Positions 7,704-17,275 of a stretch of DNA of 64,000 bases are shown one piece after another. The stretch covers positions 1 through 64,000 of the forward strand of contig JAPFFF010000074.1 of the NCBI GenBank assembly GCA_039105265.1, in the 5' to 3' direction. The position numbers and the translations under genes are program-made. Each line of letters begins with the position of its first letter. Within the stretch, counting starts at the first letter, position 1. The notes under the pieces were generated by a model. The model had not been told where the DNA came from. It did no database searches and saw only the letters and a program-made list of their open reading frames with translations. The stretch comes from Tritrichomonas musculus. Its lineage: Eukaryota; Parabasalia; Tritrichomonadida; Tritrichomonadidae.

Positions 7704-10700
7704 ATGACAAATTTAATACCAGAAACATTATTCAATTTGGATACAGAAACAATAACCAAATTCATTGCGATTCTGAACACTAAATTAAATGCTAATATTA
7801 TTATTGACCAAGACAACAATATAAATATTACAAGGCTATGTAAATATTTCAACGACAATAATGCTTACAATATTCTTCTTGGTGATATTAAGCCTGATGA
7901 ATTAGCTCCTACAGATGTTATTGATGAAATTACCATTAATAATTACATTGATGAAGTTATCAAACAAAACCAACAACGAATAACAACAATAATTAATACA
8001 CCCGAAGTAAATGAACCAGAAAACGAAGAACTGTACGAGTACCTTAAGAAAAATGGTCAACAATTCACTAGTAAGCATAATGATTTTCTAATAGTTAATT
8101 TTCCAAATGATTTCGATAGAGCAGTAGCAGCTTTGCAAGCATATGACTACCCAGAAGCTTTGGTTAAAGAACGTAATGATCATGGTAAACCTATTGTTAC
8201 ATATTATTTCAATGAAATATCATCTCTAGCAAACATATATGATGCCTTGCTTCATGTTTACCAAAGTGAACTAAAACCATTTAAAATACATTTTCAACTT
8301 TCAGGAGTCTTTGAAACAAGTACCTTTGACTTTGAAACTTATGAAGAAAAATATGATTATGAGGCTAGAGAGATCAGATGGCAAAACTACAAATCTGCCA
8401 TACCAATTATATTAAAAGATGAACGAAACCTTGATGAATGCAAAATGTATATAGAAACTGTACTAAACAGCTATGAAACAACTTCATCAAACAATAAACT
8501 AACTATTGTACACTCAATATCCTTTACGATATCGAGAATGCGTAAGGTTACAGGTCGTATCAAAGATCTTCCAGAAATATTCAAGAAGAGTAATAATTAT
8601 ATAATTGTTGATGATGAAGATGATAATTTATGTTGGTACCGATTTCTTGCTTGTTGTTTGTTTCCTGAATTGACTAATACAACCAAATACGACATCAAAC
8701 ATCGTACTAAACGTGCCAAGAAACTGCTACTTGAGGAATATGGAATAACTTATACAACAAAAATACCAAAGCATGCACAACGTTTATTGGACAATTTTCA
8801 AGGAGTAACAATGGAGGAGATGAAAGAATTAGCCGAAAAACATAAAATCAACATAAACATATATGAATACAACAATGACAAACAATATGACTTACAGGAA
8901 CAATGGTATTTCAACAAAGATTACACAACTTATTCAGCATTATTATTTACCAAAGACCTTACTGTTCATATTATGTTTATCAAAGATGCTGAAAAACTTA
9001 CTGCAATTCATGTTTGTCCAAAATGCAATTCTTATGTTCATTACGGGCATAGCAATATCAAACGTTTCGATGATCATGTCAAACATTGTGATGGTAAGTA
9101 TAAGAAACAATTTGTACCAGCCAAGGAAGCTTTACCATATTGTCCACATATTTTAAACAATCCTGTCTATGAGTATTGTCTTGCACACGGATTACCATGG
9201 AAACCGAATATCTATTACATAACATATGACTTTGAAACAATGGATCAAGTTGTAAATACAGAAGCCAGTAAATCAACTATTATCAATTCACGGCTCTTAC
9301 CGTTATCAGTTTCCTCATGCGTAAAGTCTGCTTCTGGCTTAACAACAAATCATTTTAGTTTACAGGATAACAAAGATTTCATTCCATTATGGCTTGATTG
9401 GCTTTTTGAACAATCATTAATTGTATACAAAGACAAACAACAATACTCATGTGTACCTGAAAAGATAGACAACAATATAACTACCATAACGGTATTTGGT
9501 TTCAATTCTTCAAGATTTGATGGTAATCTATTCAAACAATATCTTAATGCCTCTCATTGGAAAATTGAATCAAATAGCATCATTGGAACATTATCATCAC
9601 TAAAACAATTCATACTTACTTCAACTAAATATCCAACCAAACTTCGTTTTATAGATGCTCAAGCTTTTGTTGCCGGTGGAACATTAAAGCAATTTGGTGT
9701 TGACTTTGGAGGTGAAACCAACAGTAACAAGGGAGTCTTTCCGTATGAGGCTATCAATAGTGATAATTACAATGAAGTTTTATCTTCAACAGAACCATTT
9801 GTTTATGATGACTTCTATAGTTATTTGAACCAACGAAACCCATTATCTAAGGAAGATTATGCAGAATATGTAAATGATTGCAAGAACTACAAAAATAGAT
9901 GGGATTACTTACTAGCTTATAATGATAATGATGTAGAAATGATGATTAAGCCAATTGACAATCTTATTGCTATGAACGCTGAATATAATGTAGACATGAT
10001 ATCAAACTTATCATTATCAAAGTGTTCAGCATGTATCAAGTACGCTCTTGCTTATAAAGATTTTGATCCAAACACTGAATACGACATAATTAACAAAGAA
10101 AATTCCTTCAAACCAACAATCAAATGGTGGAAATATAAATGTGACTGTTATTACAAGCAAGATCAAAAATATAATCAAACCCATAGTAATAACATGCGAA
10201 ATCTTGACAAGTGTATATCAGTTTCTGATTTTGATGAATTTATGAAAATGTACAATAATGGTTGTTGCCATTTATGTAAGGAACATTTTACAAACGTAAA
10301 CAAACCAACACTTGATAGAATTGATAACGATATTGGACATGAATTGAGCAATTGCAAACTCGCTTGTGTAGAATGTAATAAGCTTCGTAAACGTGATGAC
10401 CCAAAAATAACCTCATTAAGAATTCAGTTGAAGAAGTTTTGTAAACTAAATCATTTACCTACTCTCATTAACGATGAACAAGAATATTATAGTTTACGAA
10501 ATAACATAACAGGAGGACTATCAAACGTACAGCACAGATATAATATTAAAGGCGAAACACATATTAATAAGTTTAGGTACGATGCAATCAATAATAAAGT
10601 TCTTTCGTACGACACTCCAAATATAATGACACATGTTGTTGGAGTTGATTTTAATAGTTTGTACCCTTCATCGTTTTCTTCTACAAAACATGATTTCAAT

Positions 10701-11774
10701 AAATATCATGGTGGAATTATGTACATGCCAGGTAGTTTCGTACGCAGAATAGATGTTAAAGACAACCAATCAAAACAAAAGGCAATAGACATTATAACTA
10801 GCAAAACAAGATTCCAACCAAATCCAAAACACTTATTCATAGCAAAAGTAAAGTTAGTATGCCCAGCAAGCAAGATCAATTACTTCATTAATTTTCCTCC
10901 AGTCTTCAGAAACATCAACATCAAAAATGAGGAATCAGTAATAGGAAGTTATATGTACTCTTATCTTCAAGAGCATAAACTAGCCTCATTAGACAAAGAA
11001 GAACGCAAACTTACTATGTTACTTGACACTTATGGAGAATATATGACATTTAGCAATTACTATTTATGGTTCTTACTTGATCATGGCTTAGTGCTAGAGG
11101 ATGTAAAGAGTGTCTCAATTTATGAAGCTCATACAGGATTTCGTGAATTTGTTACTACATTCATGAAGAAACGACAAGATATTATTGCTGGGAAGTCAAA
11201 TGGTAATGAAAAGTTTTACAAGATTAGTATGAATGGTTCGTATGGTTACGATGGAATGAACACTGAGAAGTTTTGTAAAGTAAAAATATGTGATACTAAC
11301 AAAGCTTATCAGTATATTATTTCTCAAACGTACGTGAATGGTGCTCAATTAAATGATGATCTCTTTATTATTCAACAACAACCAAAAACTTATCATTGCA
11401 CTACCTGCTTACAAGAATCATTTTGGACATTAGATAATGCTAAATTCTGGTACTGTACCTTCTACTATGATTTTATGAATAGGTGCTTGGACATGAATAG
11501 ACTTCATTTTATAGAAGGAGACACCGATTCTGCTTACTTTGCCATTTCAGGTAACAAAGATGAAACCCCATCACAGTTGTTCAACAATATCATCAAAGAT
11601 GAATCATTTTGGTACAAGCATGTTTATAAGTTCTTTCCCAATCCACAACTTCATGATATTGCTGATGAAAAGAAACTTTTGGGGTGTGCAATAGAGAAAG
11701 TAGGAGACCATATGATAGCACTTGCACCAAAATGCTACACAATATGGAATAATGATGAAACAGTAAAGCTATGA
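7704..11774 (+). CDS. polB: Polinton protein-primed family B DNA polymerase (PolB)
   Basis: Replicates the element from its termini. The proofreading exonuclease shows Exo I DFET (509-512), Exo II FNSSRFD (600-606) and Exo III YNDND (739-743). The polymerase domain shows motif A DFNSLYPS (982-989), motif B K1173-ISM-N1177-GSYG and motif C DTDS (1273-1276). An N-terminal extension of ~500 residues includes a C2H2-like zinc finger (C438, C441, H458, H461). Between exonuclease and motif A lies an HNH nuclease-like module: C855-HL-C858, LDRID (870-874), GH (878-879), NC and CVECN (888-892). It lies 74 bp after the TIR gene on the same strand. The equivalent protein in copy 2 differs by one Leu/Val. 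The family call is very sure; activity of the embedded module is inference. Confidence 0.96.
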   Translation: MTNLIPETLFNLDTETITKFIAILNTKLNANIIIDQDNNINITRLCKYFNDNNAYNILLGDIKPDELAPTDVIDEITINNYIDEVIKQNQQRITTIINTPEVNEPENEELYEYLKKNGQQFTSKHNDFLIVNFPNDFDRAVAALQAYDYPEALVKERNDHGKPIVTYYFNEISSLANIYDALLHVYQSELKPFKIHFQLSGVFETSTFDFETYEEKYDYEAREIRWQNYKSAIPIILKDERNLDECKMYIETVLNSYETTSSNNKLTIVHSISFTISRMRKVTGRIKDLPEIFKKSNNYIIVDDEDDNLCWYRFLACCLFPELTNTTKYDIKHRTKRAKKLLLEEYGITYTTKIPKHAQRLLDNFQGVTMEEMKELAEKHKININIYEYNNDKQYDLQEQWYFNKDYTTYSALLFTKDLTVHIMFIKDAEKLTAIHVCPKCNSYVHYGHSNIKRFDDHVKHCDGKYKKQFVPAKEALPYCPHILNNPVYEYCLAHGLPWKPNIYYITYDFETMDQVVNTEASKSTIINSRLLPLSVSSCVKSASGLTTNHFSLQDNKDFIPLWLDWLFEQSLIVYKDKQQYSCVPEKIDNNITTITVFGFNSSRFDGNLFKQYLNASHWKIESNSIIGTLSSLKQFILTSTKYPTKLRFIDAQAFVAGGTLKQFGVDFGGETNSNKGVFPYEAINSDNYNEVLSSTEPFVYDDFYSYLNQRNPLSKEDYAEYVNDCKNYKNRWDYLLAYNDNDVEMMIKPIDNLIAMNAEYNVDMISNLSLSKCSACIKYALAYKDFDPNTEYDIINKENSFKPTIKWWKYKCDCYYKQDQKYNQTHSNNMRNLDKCISVSDFDEFMKMYNNGCCHLCKEHFTNVNKPTLDRIDNDIGHELSNCKLACVECNKLRKRDDPKITSLRIQLKKFCKLNHLPTLINDEQEYYSLRNNITGGLSNVQHRYNIKGETHINKFRYDAINNKVLSYDTPNIMTHVVGVDFNSLYPSSFSSTKHDFNKYHGGIMYMPGSFVRRIDVKDNQSKQKAIDIITSKTRFQPNPKHLFIAKVKLVCPASKINYFINFPPVFRNINIKNEESVIGSYMYSYLQEHKLASLDKEERKLTMLLDTYGEYMTFSNYYLWFLLDHGLVLEDVKSVSIYEAHTGFREFVTTFMKKRQDIIAGKSNGNEKFYKISMNGSYGYDGMNTEKFCKVKICDTNKAYQYIISQTYVNGAQLNDDLFIIQQQPKTYHCTTCLQESFWTLDNAKFWYCTFYYDFMNRCLDMNRLHFIEGDTDSAYFAISGNKDETPSQLFNNIIKDESFWYKHVYKFFPNPQLHDIADEKKLLGCAIEKVGDHMIALAPKCYTIWNNDETVKL

Positions 11775-12068
11775 AATTAAAAGGAGTATCATTGAAAAAG
11801 AACAATATTGTACGTAATGATTATAAAGAAGTTTTGATGGAAAAATCTATTAAAGTTGGTAAGAACATTAACTTACAAATGAAGAACAATATTATGTCAA
11901 AGGTTACTGTTAACAAAAATGCTTTAACTGGTTCACACACAAAAATGATTGTACTAGAGAATCAAGCTTGTTTACCTTTCATTACTGGACTCACTGCAAA
12001 AGATTATTCTTATTAAAAAATTCATTCTTATTTTTGTTTTTTGTTTTTTATTTTTATTTTAAACAGTA

Positions 12069-12371
12069 ATGTCAAACGAACAAGAAATAATAAAAGAGTT
12101 ATTAGAAATCAAGCAGTTATTAAATCGCTTATTAGACAAACCAAAAATAACTAAACAGAGAACAGCTCCATTCAACAAAAGCAAAAATATGAATGATGAA
12201 CAAAGAAAACAAGTTATGGAGTATATACAAAATGAAGATAACAAAAATGAAATAACAAAGCTACCAAAGCACAAACAAATCTCATATGTCAGACGAGAAC
12301 TCAAAGAAAAATATAACATCAATCTTTCAATTTATATGACTGACAAACTAATTAACAAAATTATGCCTTAA
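12069..12371 (+). CDS. Polinton small charged protein, 100 aa
   Basis: Starts MSNEQEIIKELLEIKQLLNR, a short leucine-spaced helix that could form a coiled coil. A basic segment (KPKITKQRT) and a second predicted helical half (QRKQVMEYIQ...YVRRELKEKYN) follow. Not recognised. Its last 11 bases overlap the 3' end of the convergent fibre gene. The 5' flank is T-rich with an AACAGTA just before the ATG. The amino-acid composition is coherent, and the frame is open in both element copies. Confidence 0.6.
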   Translation: MSNEQEIIKELLEIKQLLNRLLDKPKITKQRTAPFNKSKNMNDEQRKQVMEYIQNEDNKNEITKLPKHKQISYVRRELKEKYNINLSIYMTDKLINKIMP

Positions 12372-14649
12372 AAACTGCAAGCATATTTGTGTTTATGATA
12401 CTAGTAATAATTCCTACTGTCATCCTTCTTATTTTTGCTGTTACTGCAGTAGCACCAGCAAGAATCTTTAGTTTATTGTCATCATCTATAAAAACTTCGT
12501 CACCTACACAATAACATGATGAATCTGTGACACGCACAAGGTAATCACCATGGGAAGCGAATGTTACTGAATTATTCTTGGTATCTATTTTTGTGCAAAT
12601 TCCTATATACTCTTTCCATGTTCCCTGTGTTTTCACTGAGCAAATACAATCTGTAGTATCATTCACAGTTGATGGTATCCACATATCACCATCATGTTTA
12701 TAAACCTTACCAGTCATATATACTGGAGCTCCAATAACGAAATCATTAATAGAGTTCATTGCTGATTCAATTGGAGCATAATGAGTAATTGTATTTGAAC
12801 CATTGGATGTAATTGTACCATTAACCTTTAAATTAGAATCAATTATTGTATTTCTTGCAGAACCAAACATTTGAAAAGATTGAAATTTATAACCATCAAC
12901 ATATATATCCAATTCACCTGTATTATCATATTTTGCTGAATTGTATAAAAATTCTGTATTATATGTAGAATCATATCCAAATCTAATTGAAGTATTACTA
13001 TTTGCATTTACAGAACTAAAGAAACTTGCAATATTACTTTCGGTACTATTAATTGTTAATGAACCATCATCATTTTTTGATACATATTTATTATCACATT
13101 CACTCTTCACTTGCTCAATAGCAAGGGCCAACTCTGTTGTCAATGCAAAGTTATCATTCACATATTTCACCGATGTAATCATATTATCATTCACAGGTTG
13201 GTTGCTGATTAATGTAATAGATACATCATAAATATTAGTCAATGTATCATCCGTGGCTCTTAATGAGACAATATGGGTATTATAATTAATATTTATTAAT
13301 TCACCACTGGTTGATTTGTAAATCATATTCAAACTTTTAAATAAACTGTATTCGTATTCAGCTTCTTCATATGTTGTATCTTCAGCATTTCGTTTGAACT
13401 TCACGATGATCTTTTCGGTTGTGAATACTCTTCTTATATCATCATCAGGAACTACACAACCGCTATCATTTTGTGTACATTGAATTGTGATTTGTTCTGG
13501 ATTTTCATCAACAACATTTGCAGTTTTAATGAATGGTGATTCGATTTGTGCTCTAATGACGTTGATTAACCATTGAGTATTGCCACTTGAATTACACACC
13601 ATAAATTCACCACGGTCATACCAAACAATAGATAATCCATTATCTAACATCATTCTATACCCTCTCATATATTTTTCATAAGGCTTGAATATCAAATCAA
13701 AATGTTGTATATTGTTAATGTAATCTGTGTTAGAACCCCAATTAACATCAAATATCACATGTATATCGGTTTCTGGTAAGTATGGTTTTACAAATATATA
13801 ATCACGAACAGGATTCGGATATTCGATATTCAATTCAGTTCCGTACAATGCAGTACTCAACGCAGATTCATTAACCAAATCCGTTGGAGTTGTTGGTGTA
13901 TCTGTTTTTACTTGCTCAATAGCAAGGGCCAACTCTGTTTTCAATGCATACTTATCTAATTCATAAGCCAATTCATCCTCATCAACAAACTTCTCATCAG
14001 CTTGTGCACTAGTAAAATAAGCTGTCAAGTCAACTGGTTCTGGTATATCTGTTGAGAGTGCATACTTGGTCATATCTGGTAAGTCTTGTGTCTTCACGTA
14101 CTCACTTAAGTTCGTAAGCTTCGCATACTCATCAAGATTAATCAAATCCATTGCTTTAGTTATTGCCATGGATGATAATATATATGATGCTTGTGCTGAT
14201 AGCGGTTTATCATCATTCATTAATTTCTGTTGAACTTCTTCTGTTGGTTCTTCATTCGGATTCAATTGTAGTTCATTATTTTTGAGAACTGTGGGTATTT
14301 CAGGTATGTCAGTTGATAATGCAAAATTGTTAACAACGTAATCACGTAATGTATTAACAGCGTTTTGAATTTCTTCACTACTAGCATACTTTAATAATTC
14401 TTTATTGAATTCCTCTGTTTTCAAATAATCGAATAAATCAGTTGTTTTCGCGTACTCACTTAAGTTCGTAAGCTTTGCGTAAGGTTCCAATAATTCTTTC
14501 AATTCCTCGGTATTCAAGCTTGACCCCATATTATTTACGTTATTGCATTGACACCCACATGAAGTGGCATATTGTTTTATGTATTCTATTATTAATTCGT
14601 CTATAGTATTCACTTTCTTGATGCTACCTGCTTGCTCTATTGTGAACAT
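12361..14649 (-). CDS. Polinton fibre-like structural protein, 762 aa
   Basis: The N-terminal third has heptad-like segments and short internal repeats: YAKLTNLSEY occurs at 57-66 and 175-184, and a [Y/F]AL-TELALAIEQVK block at ~234-248 and again near 512. The C-terminal ~250 residues are beta-rich (NGTITSNGSNTITHYAP, then a Gly/Val/Thr-rich end GAPVYMTGKVYKHDGDMWIP). Repeated stalk followed by a beta-rich tip is the architecture of viral fibres and receptor-binding proteins. I infer a virion-surface fibre; no specific family is recognised. It is divergent from the 867-aa gene with 14 bp between starts. Copies 1 and 2 differ by one synonymous change. Confidence 0.65.
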   Translation of the reverse strand: MFTIEQAGSIKKVNTIDELIIEYIKQYATSCGCQCNNVNNMGSSLNTEELKELLEPYAKLTNLSEYAKTTDLFDYLKTEEFNKELLKYASSEEIQNAVNTLRDYVVNNFALSTDIPEIPTVLKNNELQLNPNEEPTEEVQQKLMNDDKPLSAQASYILSSMAITKAMDLINLDEYAKLTNLSEYVKTQDLPDMTKYALSTDIPEPVDLTAYFTSAQADEKFVDEDELAYELDKYALKTELALAIEQVKTDTPTTPTDLVNESALSTALYGTELNIEYPNPVRDYIFVKPYLPETDIHVIFDVNWGSNTDYINNIQHFDLIFKPYEKYMRGYRMMLDNGLSIVWYDRGEFMVCNSSGNTQWLINVIRAQIESPFIKTANVVDENPEQITIQCTQNDSGCVVPDDDIRRVFTTEKIIVKFKRNAEDTTYEEAEYEYSLFKSLNMIYKSTSGELININYNTHIVSLRATDDTLTNIYDVSITLISNQPVNDNMITSVKYVNDNFALTTELALAIEQVKSECDNKYVSKNDDGSLTINSTESNIASFFSSVNANSNTSIRFGYDSTYNTEFLYNSAKYDNTGELDIYVDGYKFQSFQMFGSARNTIIDSNLKVNGTITSNGSNTITHYAPIESAMNSINDFVIGAPVYMTGKVYKHDGDMWIPSTVNDTTDCICSVKTQGTWKEYIGICTKIDTKNNSVTFASHGDYLVRVTDSSCYCVGDEVFIDDDNKLKILAGATAVTAKIRRMTVGIITSIINTNMLAVFKA

Positions 14650-14663
14650 TTATAATATAATAA
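14650..14663. promoter_or_regulatory. Compact divergent promoter with palindromic start context
   Basis: Only 14 bp separate the minus-strand start at 14649 and the plus-strand start at 14664. The flanks form a palindrome: ACATTTA (14646-14652) mirrors TAAATGT (14660-14666), so both genes begin in the same TAAATGT context. No other promoter element is visible. Confidence 0.45.
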
Positions 14664-17267
14664 ATGTCTACTAGGCGAGCTGACGGAACAGATTTCAAAA
14701 AAATGATAAGAGAACAAATAAAAGATATGAATTACCGTAGAATGTTGCTATATATGTATGAACAAGCAAATATTGACCAAGACATTATTTGGAATATCAT
14801 TGAATGTCTTGATAACCCAAAAAAATATCGAAGTGATATAATCAATAGACTTGAAGAACTGAAAAATTCCTTTATGATAGCCAAACAAAGTACACCAAAA
14901 CAAAAAGAAAAATTAACAAATATGTTGATTGATAGTACAAAGGACTTTAATAAACTAGATGATAAGATTAAGAAACCAACTGTAACTATTCCTTTACCAG
15001 CGTCTTTACCAAAGCCAGAAAGCTATTTGGAAGAAGAGGAGGAACCAGAAGCAGATCAACATTATTATAGAAACAGATATAATGATGATTTGAACACACT
15101 TACTGAGATAATTGAACTAAAAAAAGATGTATCAGATTCACTTCTTTTATACTACAGAATTGCTGATGACCCTGAAAAATACCCTATCTTCAACAAAAAA
15201 GATACAAAGCAAATTAGGTCTCTTGTAGAATCTTTGACGAAGAACATTGATTCTTATAATAGAAACTCTGACAAAATTATATCAGATGTTGAGGCTTTGA
15301 TGAAATTCGAAAATCAAAGAAGGCAAACAAATATAGAAACAATGAGTAAGATTGCTAATTCACCATGTACACCAAACATGAGTAAAGAAGAAAAAGAAAA
15401 GTTGTTACAAATATATAAAAGTTCTTGTGCTGTAGATGCTACACAGCTTCGTAAATTTGGTTTGTTGAATGACGATTTCACAGAAGAAAATCTGTATAAT
15501 TATTACAATCGTGCTTGCTCGCCAAAAGACGATTCTGACACCAGAGTAAGAAAGCTTGTTCTACAGTTGCATACTGCTATTCGTGAGACAAACATTTTTG
15601 ATGAAACTACAGAACCCAAAAACAAAAAGCGACTGAAACAATTATTAAAGTATATTTCTGAGAATGGAGATCGAGAAATTCTTTACAATATGAATAGCGA
15701 TGACAATGAAAATGAATATTTATTCGATCATAAAACAATGTCAAGAGAAGAAGTTACTGTTAATAGCGATGGAGAAATTGAAGATGAGGATGAAGTTAAT
15801 GATCTTAATACATCTTTAGCAGCGTTCAGAGCTCCACGTAAAGAAAGAAGAACATTAGAAGATCAAGAAGTAACCTTTGCTGATAGCGCTGCTAAAAGAT
15901 TCAAACCCTATGGTGAATTTACTCATGAAAACACTTATATGCCCGACAAGGACTTTACAGAAGATTTGTTGAAGAAACCTACAAGAACTGTTGGTAAAAG
16001 AAAAAATAGAGATGCTAAAGATATACCTGATAAACTTAAAAAGTCTTTCAAAATAGCCAAATTGTCAGGTGAAGGAGATGTTTCCTTTTACAATCAGCAA
16101 TTGTTAGAAATCATCATCAACGGTAATTTCCGTATCAAGTACATACCGAATGCAGCCACACGAGATTTAGCACAAGAATATGCTTATAATCATGTTGACG
16201 ATTCTGGACAACCTCGCTACAGGCTTCTTCCACCAAACACAAAAGATCCTAACGGTGTTGCCATTACAGATTTGAACGGAGACCTAGTTGATGATATTGT
16301 TCTTGTAGATAAACGTGGAGTACCAAGAATCATTAATGGCTATAAGATTGTTCGTGCTAGTCCGTATAAGAAAGTATGGAAATCAAAATACAAATCACGT
16401 GAAGCTAGAAAAGAAACACCATTTAATGTTTGGCTAGCAGCACAATTTCAAAAGTCTATTGACAATGTTGATTGGGCCAAAGGTGAATATAAACTTAAAG
16501 AAACAGAAGAAATGCAAAAGTATACAGATCATTATACAAAATTGGGCTTAGGAAAGCCAAGAATAAGCAAAAGATTGTCTCCTAGTTCGTATTGGGCATC
16601 TATTTTCTCTTATCTTTGGAAGTTCTTTTGGGAAGTAGCGTATCCAGGTTACAAATCTGTAATAAGACTTCTTAACTATTTAGGAGTTTCTAACGCTATG
16701 TACATTATTGTTGTTGATCTTGGTGTCAAACGAGAAATAGAAACAAAAGATTTTGGAAGTAAACTTCTTACATACCCTGCTTGGGCAAACTACAAACGAG
16801 ATCACAAAGCAGCTTATAACGAAAGAGCAGGACCAAAAGTTGTAAAAATAGGAACAGATTACATAGATCCTATCATAGATATCAAGACGGGTGAAATTAA
16901 AGTAGAAAATCTTGAAAAGAGTAATAAAACTCATGCTGCTTTCATTAGACTTATAGAAAGATTGTTCCTATTAGTTTTCGTAGAAATACTCATGTTAGGA
17001 GAGAAGCCTGGACAAGAAGTTATACAAGAACTTATACAAGAACAAGTTCTGTCTGCAACACCAAAAGAACTTAAAGAGAACAAAGCTTACTATACAAAAC
17101 GTTTGACAGCTATTGTGGATAAACTTTATGGTAGTGGTAGTAAATATGCAGCTTATAAAGAACAATACAAGCAACAACAACTAGAACGTAAGAATGATGT
17201 TTATCGCTATGATATCAAAACCGTAGATGCACTTACAAGTGATGAAGATGATGAGGATGAGGCTTAA
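14664..17267 (+). CDS. Polinton large protein with hydrophobic segments, 867 aa
   Basis: Not recognised. The first ~450 residues are highly charged and helical, with acidic runs (EEEEEPEA near 120-130; DGEIEDEDEVND near 370). A basic stretch follows at ~440-460 (RTVGKRKNRDAKDIPDKLKK). The C-terminal part has two hydrophobic stretches, ~638-688 (SYWASIFSYLWKFFWEVAYP then NAMYIIVVDLGV) and ~757-778 (FIRLIERLFLLVFVEILMLG), which could associate with membrane or form a buried core. It ends in an acidic tail SDEDDEDEA. It shares its stop with the convergent 468-aa gene. By size and conservation between copies it is a main element protein; structural or replicative role unknown. Confidence 0.65.
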   Translation: MSTRRADGTDFKKMIREQIKDMNYRRMLLYMYEQANIDQDIIWNIIECLDNPKKYRSDIINRLEELKNSFMIAKQSTPKQKEKLTNMLIDSTKDFNKLDDKIKKPTVTIPLPASLPKPESYLEEEEEPEADQHYYRNRYNDDLNTLTEIIELKKDVSDSLLLYYRIADDPEKYPIFNKKDTKQIRSLVESLTKNIDSYNRNSDKIISDVEALMKFENQRRQTNIETMSKIANSPCTPNMSKEEKEKLLQIYKSSCAVDATQLRKFGLLNDDFTEENLYNYYNRACSPKDDSDTRVRKLVLQLHTAIRETNIFDETTEPKNKKRLKQLLKYISENGDREILYNMNSDDNENEYLFDHKTMSREEVTVNSDGEIEDEDEVNDLNTSLAAFRAPRKERRTLEDQEVTFADSAAKRFKPYGEFTHENTYMPDKDFTEDLLKKPTRTVGKRKNRDAKDIPDKLKKSFKIAKLSGEGDVSFYNQQLLEIIINGNFRIKYIPNAATRDLAQEYAYNHVDDSGQPRYRLLPPNTKDPNGVAITDLNGDLVDDIVLVDKRGVPRIINGYKIVRASPYKKVWKSKYKSREARKETPFNVWLAAQFQKSIDNVDWAKGEYKLKETEEMQKYTDHYTKLGLGKPRISKRLSPSSYWASIFSYLWKFFWEVAYPGYKSVIRLLNYLGVSNAMYIIVVDLGVKREIETKDFGSKLLTYPAWANYKRDHKAAYNERAGPKVVKIGTDYIDPIIDIKTGEIKVENLEKSNKTHAAFIRLIERLFLLVFVEILMLGEKPGQEVIQELIQEQVLSATPKELKENKAYYTKRLTAIVDKLYGSGSKYAAYKEQYKQQQLERKNDVYRYDIKTVDALTSDEDDEDEA

Positions 17268-17275
17268 ATATTTAA
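17264..17275. terminator. Palindromic shared 3' end TTAAATATTTAA
   Basis: The stop codons of the convergent 867-aa and 468-aa genes overlap in TTAA. The 12-bp perfect palindrome gives each strand a TAAA, the trichomonad poly(A)-signal word. A bidirectional 3'-end signal is inferred. Confidence 0.4.

Noticed and set aside
10175-10400. Intein in the polymerase
   Set aside because: The HNH-like module lacks intein splicing blocks (no N-terminal Cys/Ser junction with HINT motifs and no HN-C/S end).
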